Shown here: one piece after another, positions 19,169 through 28,286 of the stretch
Numbering within the stretch: position 1 is the stretch's first letter
Layout of the letters: every line of letters begins with the position of its first letter
From: an uncultured Porphyromonadaceae bacterium
GTDB lineage: Bacteria > Bacteroidota > Bacteroidia > Bacteroidales > Muribaculaceae
Length of the DNA: 64,000 nucleotides
Reading direction: 5' to 3'
Assembly (NCBI GenBank): GCA_947177035.1
Contig: CAMWSS010000005.1
Location: 25,411 to 89,410, forward strand
The notes under the pieces: generated by a model
What the model saw: the letters and a program-made list of their open reading frames with translations, nothing else
Told to the model about the DNA's origin: nothing
Database searches by the model: none
Program-made: the position numbers and the translations under genes

Positions 19169-19654
19169 ATGAAAAAATTGTTACTCTCGCTTATCGCTTT
19201 GCCGATGATGGCTTTCGGTTTCACGTCTTGTAGCGATGAGGACGATCTGCCTGAAGCCAAGATCGAGGTTAGGATTTCGGGCGGCGTGCATAATCCTGAC
19301 GACAACAGGATTTATGTGACCGAAGGCGAGCAGCTGGTGTTTGAGAGTCTGACCGCCATTCCGACCAATGGCAAGAAGACTACTCTCGGTTTCACCACGT
19401 ATTATATCCAGGGGATTCCTTTTGCCCAGACTTATACGGTGCCTTTCGGGGCCACGCTTGACACTGAGGGCATGAATCCCGGCGAGTATGTGGTGCAGAT
19501 CAAGTCGGAGCTTTATCAGATCGACAAGTCGGCCGCGTTTGTGCTCATTTCGTATGAGCTGGTGATTGAGCCTGCCGACGGCGACGGTTCGGATGTTCCT
19601 CCTTCCGGAAGTTATGTGGCCACGCCTGCCCATTCGGAGATCGGCGCTCAGTAA
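19169..19654 (+). CDS. lipoprotein of unknown function
   Basis: Internal start MKKLLLSLIALPMMAFGFTSCSDEDD with lipobox. Confidence 0.7.
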   Translation: MKKLLLSLIALPMMAFGFTSCSDEDDLPEAKIEVRISGGVHNPDDNRIYVTEGEQLVFESLTAIPTNGKKTTLGFTTYYIQGIPFAQTYTVPFGATLDTEGMNPGEYVVQIKSELYQIDKSAAFVLISYELVIEPADGDGSDVPPSGSYVATPAHSEIGAQ

Positions 19655-19689
19655 TTGACTTTGTTGTGCATTCTCCTCTCTTGTGATGA

Positions 19690-19719
19690 AGGCGATCCCT
19701 GCCGTGGCAGGGGTCGCCT
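19690..19719. terminator. bidirectional intrinsic terminator between convergent genes
   Basis: aggcgatccctgcc-gt-ggcaggggtcgcct hairpin (one G.T/bulge-like position). Confidence 0.65.
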
Positions 19720-19759
19720 TTGTGTGGTGTTGTGCCGTCTTGTTGTCTGGCGATGCGGG

Positions 19760-20497
19760 TTATTCGTGCCAGTAGGGATAGGTGATGCGGGCGAGGTAGA
19801 GGGCGTGGGGCGGCATGGAGGTGCCGGCGGCGCATCGGTCGCGGGCGTCGATGATGGCGCGGAATCCGTCGGTTGAGAGTTTTCCGCGGCCGACGTCGAC
19901 GAGGGTTCCGACGATGGCGCGGACCATGTTGCGGAGGAAGCGGTCGGCGGTGATTGTGAATGTCATTCCTCCGGTCAGGGGGTCGGGAGCCCATCTGGCG
20001 TGGGTTACGTGGCAGATGTTTGTGCGGGCGTCGGAGTGGAGTTTGGCGAATGATGTGAAGTCGGTGATCTGGGGTAGGATGGCGGCGGCGCGGTTCATCG
20101 CTTCGTAGTCGAGCGGTCGGACGGGGCGCCAGGCCAGGTCGTTGAGGAATGGAGATCTGGCGGTGAGGGCGCGGTAGTGGTAGGTGCGCGATGTGGCGTC
20201 GAACCGGGCGTGGGCCTGGGGGTGGACTTCGGTGACTGAGTATATGGCTATGTCGTTGCCGCAGATTGAGTTGAGGGCGCGCACTGACGGGGGGGCCGGC
20301 GCGTCGAAGTGTGCCACCATCATCGATGCGTTGACGCCGGCGTCGGTGCGTCCGGCGCCGACGATCGGGGTGGGGCGTCGGGTCAGTTTGGTCAGGGCGT
20401 CTTCGATGACGGACTGGACGGTTGTCTGGCCTGGTTGTATCTGCCATCCGTGGAATGGGGCGCCACGGTAGGCGAGGTGGAGGAAGTAGCGGGGCAT
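19760..20497 (-). CDS. truA: tRNA pseudouridine(38-40) synthase
   Basis: MPRYFLHLAYRGAPFHGWQIQPGQTTVQ; catalytic-Asp motif GRTDAGVNA. Confidence 0.93.
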   Translation of the reverse strand: MPRYFLHLAYRGAPFHGWQIQPGQTTVQSVIEDALTKLTRRPTPIVGAGRTDAGVNASMMVAHFDAPAPPSVRALNSICGNDIAIYSVTEVHPQAHARFDATSRTYHYRALTARSPFLNDLAWRPVRPLDYEAMNRAAAILPQITDFTSFAKLHSDARTNICHVTHARWAPDPLTGGMTFTITADRFLRNMVRAIVGTLVDVGRGKLSTDGFRAIIDARDRCAAGTSMPPHALYLARITYPYWHE

Positions 20498-22395
20498 CAG
20501 TCTTTTTCGAGGTAGGTGTAGCCGTAGAGTCCGGAGCGGTAGTTGCTGAGGAATTCGCGGCCTTCTTCGGGGGAGATTTTGCCGGCTTTCATTGATGCGG
20601 TGACCCATGTTTCGACGTTGCGGACCAGTTTTTTGGGGTTGAACTGGACGTAGTCGAGGACTTCGGCGACTGTTTCGCCGTCGATTATCTGGTCGATTTC
20701 GTATCGGTCTTTGTAGACGTCGATGTGGACGGCGTTGGTGTCGCCGAAGAGGTTGTGCATGTCGCCGAGTATTTCCTGGTATGCTCCGACGAGGAATACT
20801 CCTATGTAGTATGGTTCGTTGGGTTTGAGGGTGTGGACGGGCAGTGATGCGCTCATGCCTGATGAGGTGATGAAGTGGGTGATCTTGCCGTCGCTGTCGC
20901 AGGTCATGTCCTGTATGGTTGCCTGTCGGGTCGGTTTTTCGTCGAGCCGGCTGATCGGCATGATGGGGAATACCTGGTCGATTGCCCAGGAGTCGGGGAG
21001 TGACTGGAAGAGGGAGAAGTTGCAGAAGTATTTGTCGGGGATCATTTTTGCGACTTTTCGCAGTTCTTCCGGTGGGTGCTTCATTGATGAGGCCATTTCG
21101 CTGACTTCGCGTGCGATGCTCCAGAAGAGTTTTTCGATTTTTGCTCTGGTGCGCAGGTCGGCGAGTCCGAGGCTGAAGAGGTCGAGTGCTTCTTCGCGGA
21201 TCTGGAGTGCGTCGTGCCAGCTTTCAAAGAGGTTCTGCTGGTCGAGTTTGTCCCAGATTGAGTATAGTTCGCGTGCCAGTTCGTGGTCTTCGGGTGGGAT
21301 CTGTTCGTTGTCGTTCCATTGTGGCAGTGATGCCGATTCGAGGACTTCGAAGATGAGCACGGAGTGGTGGGCGGAGAGAGAGCGTCCGCTTTCGGTGATG
21401 ATGTTAGGCTGGGGAAGGTCGTTTTTGACGCAGGCGTCGACCAGAGCGCTGATTGCGTCGTTAGCGTATTCCTGGATGGAATAGTTCATTGAGCTTTCGC
21501 TGGATGAGGAGCGGGTGCCGTCGTAGTCGACGCCGAGTCCGCCGCCGATGTCGACGAAGTCGATGTTGAAGCCCATTTTTGTGAGCTGGATGTAGAACTG
21601 GACTGCTTCGCGGAGGGCGTTTTTGATGCGGCGTATTTTGGTGATCTGGCTTCCGATGTGGAAGTGGATGAGTTTGAGCGATCCGGTCATTCGGTTGCGT
21701 TCGAGGAAGTCGACCGCTTCGAGCAGTTCGCTGGAGTTGAGTCCGAATTTGCTTTGGTCGCCGCCGCTTTCTTCCCATTTTCCGGATCCGGAGCTTGAGA
21801 GTTTTATGCGAATGCCGATGTTTGGGGTGATCTGGAGCCTTTTTGCGATGCGGGCTATGATTCTGAGTTCGTTGAGTTTTTCAACGACGAGGAATATGCG
21901 TCGTCCCATTTTTTGGGCGAGCAGGGCGAGTTCGACGTAGTTTTCGTCTTTGTATCCGTTGCAGATAATGAGGGCGTTTTCGTCGATGTTTGTGGCGAGG
22001 ACGGCGTGGAGTTCGGGTTTTGATCCGGCTTCGAGTCCGATGTTGAATTTTTTGCCGTGGCTGACGATTTCTTCGACTACTTCGCGGATCTGGTTTACTT
22101 TGATGGGGTAGATTATGTAGTTCTGGGCTTTGTAGTCATAGTCGGCGGCAGCTTGTTTGAAGCAGCGCGAGATTTTTTCGACACGGTTGTCGAGTATGTC
22201 GGGGAAGCGGAGCAGGACAGGGGCGCCGATGTCGCGCACCTGGAGTTCGTCCATTACGTCTTTGAGGTCGACCGATGCATATCCCTCGCGGGGAGTCACG
22301 GCCACGTGTCCGCGTTCGTTGATTGAAAAGTATTTCAGCCCCCAGCCGGCAATGTTGTATAGCTCGGTGCTGTCTTCAATACGCCATTTTCTCAT
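20497..22395 (-). CDS. speA: biosynthetic arginine decarboxylase
   Basis: PLP-binding YPIKVNQ, GLEAGSKPEL, FVDIGGGLGVDYDG; ~630 aa. Confidence 0.95.
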   Translation of the reverse strand: MRKWRIEDSTELYNIAGWGLKYFSINERGHVAVTPREGYASVDLKDVMDELQVRDIGAPVLLRFPDILDNRVEKISRCFKQAAADYDYKAQNYIIYPIKVNQIREVVEEIVSHGKKFNIGLEAGSKPELHAVLATNIDENALIICNGYKDENYVELALLAQKMGRRIFLVVEKLNELRIIARIAKRLQITPNIGIRIKLSSSGSGKWEESGGDQSKFGLNSSELLEAVDFLERNRMTGSLKLIHFHIGSQITKIRRIKNALREAVQFYIQLTKMGFNIDFVDIGGGLGVDYDGTRSSSSESSMNYSIQEYANDAISALVDACVKNDLPQPNIITESGRSLSAHHSVLIFEVLESASLPQWNDNEQIPPEDHELARELYSIWDKLDQQNLFESWHDALQIREEALDLFSLGLADLRTRAKIEKLFWSIAREVSEMASSMKHPPEELRKVAKMIPDKYFCNFSLFQSLPDSWAIDQVFPIMPISRLDEKPTRQATIQDMTCDSDGKITHFITSSGMSASLPVHTLKPNEPYYIGVFLVGAYQEILGDMHNLFGDTNAVHIDVYKDRYEIDQIIDGETVAEVLDYVQFNPKKLVRNVETWVTASMKAGKISPEEGREFLSNYRSGLYGYTYLEKD

Positions 22396-22470
22396 TTCTT
22401 GTAGGTCAGAGAGTGAAAGAAAGTATAGTATAAAGTTAAAAAAAAGAAGAGTGTTGGTTGTTGAGGTCGT

Positions 22471-23177
22471 TTATCTGTTGTGGGGCGGCAGAGATGAGGC
22501 AATCGCTTCCCGGCTGAGTTCGATGATCTGGGGGTTGTCGGGGTCGATGGGTTTGTGGATTGTGAGTGTAATCCGTCCCCAGCGCGGCACTTTTGCGGTG
22601 CGCGGCATTATGTCGAAGGCTCCGTCGATTGTGACCGGGACAACCGGAAGGTTGAATTCACGGGCCAGGTTGTAGGCTCCACGTTTGAATCGGCCCATTC
22701 GGCCGGTGAGGGTGCGTGCGCCTTCGGGGAATATGACGAGGCTCATTTTTTTTGCAAGTTGATTTTCGGCGGCAGCCATTGTCGCGGCTATTCCGTGTGC
22801 GGTTGTGTCGACAAAGATGTGGCCGGCGCGTTTGCAGGCCCATCCGACGAGGGGGATTTTCTCGAGGCTGCGTTTCATCATCCATCTGAAGTTGTGGCCG
22901 AGGTATCCGTAGATCGCGAAGATGTCGTATGCACCCTGGTGGTTGGCCACGAATACGTAGTCTTTGGTCTGGTTGATGTTTTCTTGTCCGCGCACTTCTA
23001 CTTTGACCAGTGTGAGCGCACACATGATTCTGGCCCAGATGCGAGGGGGGTGGTAGCCCCACCATTTGCCGCCGAATATGGTGCATCCGGCGGCGGTTGT
23101 CAGTGCGGTCAATGCTGTGGCTGCCAGAGCCAATGGCAGCATAACGCATAGTTGGTAAATACGATAGATCACAATCA
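22471..23177 (-). CDS. lysophospholipid (1-acyl-glycerol-3-phosphate) acyltransferase family
   Basis: Start at MIVIYRIYQ; motifs NHQGAYD and FPEGARTLTG. The longer ORF start runs antisense through tRNA-Gln and is not used. Confidence 0.88.
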
Positions 23178-23198
23178 TAGGCGCAAAATTAGCGAAAA

Positions 23199-23231
23199 AT
23201 TTGCAAATTAAAAAAAAACGGCGTAACTTTG
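23199..23231 (+). promoter_or_regulatory. Bacteroidales-type promoter for tRNA-Gln
   Basis: TTTG (23199-23202)-N21-TAACTTTG (23224-23231). Confidence 0.7.
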
Positions 23232-23272
23232 CTGCCGCTTTAGGCGACACGGATGCGCCTGGGCGATATGAT

Positions 23273-23343
23273 TGTCTTATGGTGTAATGGTAGCACTGCA
23301 GTTTTTGGTTCTGCCTGTCTTGGTTCGAATCCAGGTAAGACAA
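23273..23343 (+). tRNA. tRNA-Gln (anticodon TTG)
   Basis: Acceptor TGTCTTA/TAAGACA perfect, D-arm GGTGTAATGGTAGCAC, T-arm TGGTTCGAATCCA. Confidence 0.9.
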
Positions 23344-23355
23344 CGCAAGTTGACA

Positions 23356-23390
23356 GAGTCGAGATCATTGATCTCGACTCTTCTTTTTAT
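23356..23390 (+). terminator. intrinsic terminator after tRNA-Gln
   Basis: gagtcgagat-cattg-atctcgactc stem plus T-rich tail. Confidence 0.8.
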
Positions 23391-23515
23391 GTCTATGGCT
23401 GTGTCCGATTGTGTGGAGGCCGGGTGCATGTGGTGTCAGGCCGTGGGGCTGTGCGTTTGATGAAAAAGTGATAAAAAATGTTAAAACGCCGCTCTCTTTA
23501 TAAGAGATTTATTTT

Positions 23516-23539
23516 TCAATTTCTCTTTATAAGAGAGTG
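23516..23539. repeat. left 24-bp inverted repeat (IR-L) of a putative invertible promoter element
   Basis: tcaatttctctttataagagagtg; exact reverse complement of 23734-23757. Confidence 0.9.
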
Positions 23540-23733
23540 GCGTTTTCAATACTGCAAATATACTCAAATTATTGGAAACAGTAAAATTAAATACTGTATA
23601 TTATTTTATACGACATTACCACAAACAACCCCAAAACAGACAAATTTTAAACATCGGCGGCATACTGACTAATCATGCGATGTTTTTATAAATTGATTAT
23701 CAGAGCATCTAATACTCCGGTCAACCACACTGA
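23540..23733. promoter_or_regulatory. putative invertible promoter segment (194 bp between perfect IRs)
   Basis: Bracketed by perfect 24-bp IRs directly upstream of upxY-like gene; TATATTTG -7-like box on minus strand at 23555-23562. Confidence 0.72.
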
Positions 23734-23757
23734 CACTCTCTTATAAAGAGAAATTGA
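23734..23757. repeat. right 24-bp inverted repeat (IR-R)
   Basis: cactctcttataaagagaaattga; 24/24 match to reverse complement of IR-L. Confidence 0.9.
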
Positions 23758-23941
23758 GGATAGGGATATTGTAATCCTGATCACAAAATTTGGAAAAAGC
23801 ACGTTGCCTGCCTCAGGCCGTTGGCTGTTTCTTTTGGCTTCGGTCTGCGTAACAGCCTGTGTATTAGTTGCATGGGTAGTTAAGCAGGAGTTGGAGGATT
23901 GTCCAAGACAGATTGGCGCTTAATCGAAATACGATTGAAAT

Positions 23942-24484
23942 ATGTCTGAAAACACAACAGGTAAACACTGGTTTGTGATGCGTGATCTTCGTCGCAGATC
24001 GGCCAAGGTTCTGGCTATACATGAGCTTGCTGATGCCGGTTTTGAGGTGTTTACGCCGATGGCAGAAATGCTGTTGAATGTCAATGGCAGGAAGATTCGC
24101 CGTTTGTTGCCGGTGATTCAGGACCTTCTGTTTGTGCATTCGGTCAAGGAGGATCTTGACCGTTTTGTGGAGGTGAAGCCTAATTTGCAGTATCGTTACA
24201 GCCACGGACGGAGTGTCAATGAGCCGACCATTGTCCGTCATGATGAGATGGAGCGGTTTATCAAAGCAGTCAGCAGTTCCGATGCTCCGAGGTATTATAT
24301 GCCAGGCGAGATCACTCCGTCGATGTATGGCCGTCGGGTCAGGATAGTTGGCGGTCCGCTCGATAATTATGAGGGCTGTCTTCTGTCTGTTCGCGGCATG
24401 AGGACTCGTCGTCTGATTGTCGAGATTTCGGGTCTGGTGTCGGCGTCGGTCGAGGTCAACCCCGATTTCATAGAGTTTGTCTGA
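23942..24484 (+). CDS. UpxY-family (NusG-like) transcription antiterminator
   Basis: KHWFVMRDLRRRSAKVLAIHELADAGFEVFTPM..., KOW-like VRIVGGPLDNYEGCLLSVRG; first gene of a capsule locus. Confidence 0.88.
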   Translation: MSENTTGKHWFVMRDLRRRSAKVLAIHELADAGFEVFTPMAEMLLNVNGRKIRRLLPVIQDLLFVHSVKEDLDRFVEVKPNLQYRYSHGRSVNEPTIVRHDEMERFIKAVSSSDAPRYYMPGEITPSMYGRRVRIVGGPLDNYEGCLLSVRGMRTRRLIVEISGLVSASVEVNPDFIEFV

Positions 24485-24493
24485 TCTGCAATT

Positions 24494-26050
24494 ATGGATG
24501 CTTTTCAAAAGAGTGCCACTGCAAGAATAGCCCGCAATACGTTGTTCTTATATGGACGGATGTTGCTGGGTATGTTTGTTTCATTATATACATCAAGATT
24601 GGTGCTTAATGCGTTGGGCGTTGAGGATTTTGGCATTTATGGAGTAGTTGGCGGTCTTGTATCAATGATGTCACTCTTTTCGTCGTCGCTTTCAGCATCA
24701 ATTTCGCGGTTTATGACCTATGAGTTGGGGCGTGGTGATTTTTCGAAGTTGAAAATGGTGTTTGCAACCTCAGTGTTGATACAGATAGCGATATGCTGTG
24801 TTGTGCTATTGATCGGTGAGTCAGTGGGGTTGTGGTTTATGAACGTGAAGATGGTTATTCCATCAGAGCGTATTGTTGCGGCCAATTGGATATATCAGGC
24901 TTCGATAGTCACTTTTATTGTTGGTTTAATCGGATGTCCGTTCAATGCAGTCATTGTGGCTCATGAAAAGATGGATGTATATGCTTATCTGGGGATTGCA
25001 GATGTGTTTGTCCGGTTGGCCATAGCCATATTTATTGCGTATAGTCCGTTGGTATTTGACCGTTTGATAGTTTATTCTGTGCTTTTGATGTTTGTCAGTG
25101 TAGGCATACAGTGTTGTTATTGGTTTTATTGTTTTGTTCATTTTCAAGAAACACGTACTTCACTTCGTTTTGACCGACAGTGTTGGAAGGAGATGGCTGG
25201 TTTTGCAGGATGGAACACTATTGGGTGTGCGGCAGGAGTGCTTAAAGATCAAGGAGTGAATGTATTGCTCAATCTATTTTTTGGTCCGGTTGTGAATACA
25301 GCTCGAGCAATCTCTACTCAGGTGTCTGGTGCAATCGGTGTTTTTTCGGGAAATTTCATGACAGCATTGAATCCTCAAATAATCAAAGGATATGCTTCGG
25401 GCGATATTGGTTATGCGTTTTATCTGGTTAGTCAAGGTGCACGATTCGGGTTTTATATAATGATGGTTCTTGTCATCCCGATTTATATTGTAACGCCTTT
25501 TATTCTTGATTTGTGGCTTGGCAAATATCCAGATAATACGATTGTTTTTTTGAGGTTAACTTTGATCAGTTGTTTAATTGATGTATTGTCCAGTACACTG
25601 ATAACATTGCAGGTGGCAACAGGTCGAATTCGTAATTATCAGATTGTTGTAGGAGGTCTGTTATTGCTTAATTTTCCGCTATCGTATATTGTGTTGAAGT
25701 CAGGTTTTTCGCCGTTCTCAGTATATGTGGTTGCTGTTATGGTTGGTGTCTGTTGTCTTGTGGCGCGTTTGATGTTTTTACGCAGTATGGTTGGGTTTTC
25801 TGTGGTGACATATTTTCGCAAAGTACTGGTAAATGTATTTGTTACTGTCATTGTTGCTTCGATGCCAGTTGCATTGGCAAGTATTGTTTGGACACCAGAT
25901 ACCTTTTTTAAACTGAGTCTGATTGCAGTTGTCAGTTGTGTTTCATCGGTTTTGTCGATCTTGTTTGTCGGTTGCAATAAAAGTGAAAGACGTTTTATTT
26001 TTGATAAAATCAGAACTGTTAGAGCGAAGTTTTCACGCATTTCGGCATGA
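24494..26050 (+). CDS. polysaccharide flippase (Wzx-like)
   Basis: 12-14 hydrophobic segments; LNALGVEDFGIYGVVGGLV typical of polysaccharide exporters. Confidence 0.88.
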   Translation: MDAFQKSATARIARNTLFLYGRMLLGMFVSLYTSRLVLNALGVEDFGIYGVVGGLVSMMSLFSSSLSASISRFMTYELGRGDFSKLKMVFATSVLIQIAICCVVLLIGESVGLWFMNVKMVIPSERIVAANWIYQASIVTFIVGLIGCPFNAVIVAHEKMDVYAYLGIADVFVRLAIAIFIAYSPLVFDRLIVYSVLLMFVSVGIQCCYWFYCFVHFQETRTSLRFDRQCWKEMAGFAGWNTIGCAAGVLKDQGVNVLLNLFFGPVVNTARAISTQVSGAIGVFSGNFMTALNPQIIKGYASGDIGYAFYLVSQGARFGFYIMMVLVIPIYIVTPFILDLWLGKYPDNTIVFLRLTLISCLIDVLSSTLITLQVATGRIRNYQIVVGGLLLLNFPLSYIVLKSGFSPFSVYVVAVMVGVCCLVARLMFLRSMVGFSVVTYFRKVLVNVFVTVIVASMPVALASIVWTPDTFFKLSLIAVVSCVSSVLSILFVGCNKSERRFIFDKIRTVRAKFSRISA

Positions 26051-27156
26051 ATGAAATTGTGAAAAAGGATAGATGTTGCGGATGTTCGGCCTGTTACTCG
26101 GTGTGTGTGGTCGGCTGCATAAATATGGTGCCGGATTCAGAGGGGTTTATGCATCCTGAAATTTCAGAGGATTTATGTATTGACTGTGGGCTGTGTCGGA
26201 AGGTTTGTCCAGTGTTAAATGTGATGGAGAGTGGCAATGTTGTGGGTACAGTGTATGCGGCTGTGTCGTCGTCAGGCGAATCTGTGAGAGCACATAGCTC
26301 TTCTGGTGGTGTTTTCACGGAATTGTCGCGTGTGGTGCTGGCTCATGGCGGAGTGGTTTTTGGTGTGCGTTTTGACTGTACGATGAAGGCGGTGCATGAT
26401 TTTACAGAAGATGAAGCTGGGCTGGATGCGTTCAGAGGTTCAAAATATGTCCAGAGCAGCGTCGGAGAGTCGTTCGGTCAAGTAAGGTCTTTTTTAGAAG
26501 GAGGCCGAAGGGTGTTGTTTAGTGGTACACCATGTCAGATTTCGGGCCTGAAGAGATATTTGAGACGAGAATACGACAATTTGTTGACTGTGGAAGTTGT
26601 GTGTCATGGAGTCCCATCTCCTGTAGTGCTTGGACATTACATAGATAGCATTTATGGATCAGTCGATGATGTATGTTTCCGGGACAAAGCGACTGGTTGG
26701 AAAAATTATAGTGTCAGGTTCGGCAATTATAGACAATGTTATAAAGATAACTATTTTATGCGTGTTTTTTTGGATGACTTGTCATTGCGTCCGTCTTGTT
26801 ATTCTTGTCCGTCTAAATCTGGAATTTCGGGGGCTGATATTACACTTGGTGATTTCTGGGGAATAGAACGATTAAATTCAGTAATTGATGATGACCGTGG
26901 GATATCGTTGGTGGTTGTCAGAACTTCGCGTGGAGCAGACGTGTTGCATGAGTCGCAGATCTCATTATTGGCTGAATATCCAGCATCAGTGTTAAAATAT
27001 AATCCTTCTTTCAGCCAATCGGCAAAGCGTCCTGTACATAGGGATATTTTTATGAAGGAATGTGTAGCAAAAGGCTTCATGAAAGCTTATGATATGATTT
27101 ATCCTCCGTCGCTCATTACTCAGATAAGGCGGCGTTTGAAATTATTGTTAAAGTGA
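26047..27156 (+). CDS. F420 hydrogenase/dehydrogenase beta-subunit-like 4Fe-4S protein
   Basis: CCGCSACYSVCVVGCI and CIDCGLCRKVCPV; FSGTPCQISGLKRYL; DITLGDFWGIE. Confidence 0.88.
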   Translation: MNEIVKKDRCCGCSACYSVCVVGCINMVPDSEGFMHPEISEDLCIDCGLCRKVCPVLNVMESGNVVGTVYAAVSSSGESVRAHSSSGGVFTELSRVVLAHGGVVFGVRFDCTMKAVHDFTEDEAGLDAFRGSKYVQSSVGESFGQVRSFLEGGRRVLFSGTPCQISGLKRYLRREYDNLLTVEVVCHGVPSPVVLGHYIDSIYGSVDDVCFRDKATGWKNYSVRFGNYRQCYKDNYFMRVFLDDLSLRPSCYSCPSKSGISGADITLGDFWGIERLNSVIDDDRGISLVVVRTSRGADVLHESQISLLAEYPASVLKYNPSFSQSAKRPVHRDIFMKECVAKGFMKAYDMIYPPSLITQIRRRLKLLLK

Positions 27157-28286
27157 AAGTCGGAATACTCACACTGCCGCCTCATTTCAATTATGGTGGA
27201 GTTATCCAGAACTGGGCTATGCATCAGTTATTACTGGAAATGGGGCATACTCCTGAAACAATATTTTTGGTCAGAAGCATTGCTAAAGCGTCGCTGCTGG
27301 TCAAGTTACGTCGTTGTGCTTCTTTTTTGAAACGTATTGTGACACGGATTCTGCTTCGTGATGACCGAATCATGATACGTAATCCTTTCAGAAGTGATTA
27401 TAATCCGGAATATATGGACGAGCGTTTTGTCGCAAGCTTGTCGCAAAGTCCGAAAATTGATTCGATGTCGAAGCTGCAAGGATTGATTGCTGCAAGTGAA
27501 TATCAGGCTTTTGTTGTTGGCAGCGATCAGGTGTGGCGGCAGGAATATTCTCCACGTATCGAGACTTTTTTTCTTGATTTTCTTGCAGATGATGATTTGG
27601 CTAAAAAAATTGCCTATTCAGTGTCATTTGGAAAGAAATGCAATTATATCGCATCGGATAAAATGCCGTTGTGTCGTGAATTGATAAAGCGTTTTGATGC
27701 AGTTTCTGTTCGTGAGGACGAAGGATTGGATATATTGAAAAATGATTTTGGATACGATAAGGCAATCAAGACTCTTGACCCGACACTTTTGATATCGCCA
27801 TCGGTTTATGACGGGCTGATAAAGCAGTCGGACAGAGCTGTTGCTGAACGATATATTGCAGCTTATATACTTGATGTAGAGTCCTGGAAAACGGAAATCT
27901 GTGGAGAGTCCGCAGAAAGATTAGGTTGTGGAATAAAATGGGAGTCTGTTATTTTTCAAGGCAGAAAACCTCTGACGATCAGTCAATGGCTTGCAATGAT
28001 TGCAGATTCTGAATTTGTGGTGACAGATTCATTCCATGGGTGTATTTTCTCTATAATTTTCAGAAAGCCATTTATCACAATCGTCAATAATGAGCGAGGC
28101 CGAAGCAGATTTGTGTCATTGTTGGGAACGCTTGGTCTTGAAGGTCGAATGGTTTGCTCCAGTGAGGAGTATACAAAAAGAAAATCAGAACTGTTTAGCC
28201 CTATAGATTATTCCAAAGTTGAGATTATTCTTACGCATCAGATAGAGATCAGTCGAAAATTTTTAAGCAATGCACTCAATGACTGA
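27153..28286 (+). CDS. polysaccharide pyruvyl transferase family protein
   Basis: GTG start; VGILTLPPHFNYGGVIQNWAMHQ, VVGSDQVWR, DSFHGCIFSIIFRKPF. Confidence 0.9.
   Translation: MKVGILTLPPHFNYGGVIQNWAMHQLLLEMGHTPETIFLVRSIAKASLLVKLRRCASFLKRIVTRILLRDDRIMIRNPFRSDYNPEYMDERFVASLSQSPKIDSMSKLQGLIAASEYQAFVVGSDQVWRQEYSPRIETFFLDFLADDDLAKKIAYSVSFGKKCNYIASDKMPLCRELIKRFDAVSVREDEGLDILKNDFGYDKAIKTLDPTLLISPSVYDGLIKQSDRAVAERYIAAYILDVESWKTEICGESAERLGCGIKWESVIFQGRKPLTISQWLAMIADSEFVVTDSFHGCIFSIIFRKPFITIVNNERGRSRFVSLLGTLGLEGRMVCSSEEYTKRKSELFSPIDYSKVEIILTHQIEISRKFLSNALND

Noticed and set aside
23178-23343. Long start of the acyltransferase ORF (MSYLDSNQDRQNQKLQCYHYTI...)
   Set aside because: This is the antisense translation of tRNA-Gln, a common annotation artefact
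23478-23672. 64-aa ORF across the inverted-repeat region
   Set aside because: Spans IR-L and the hairpin, lacks recognizable protein features; region is better explained as regulatory DNA
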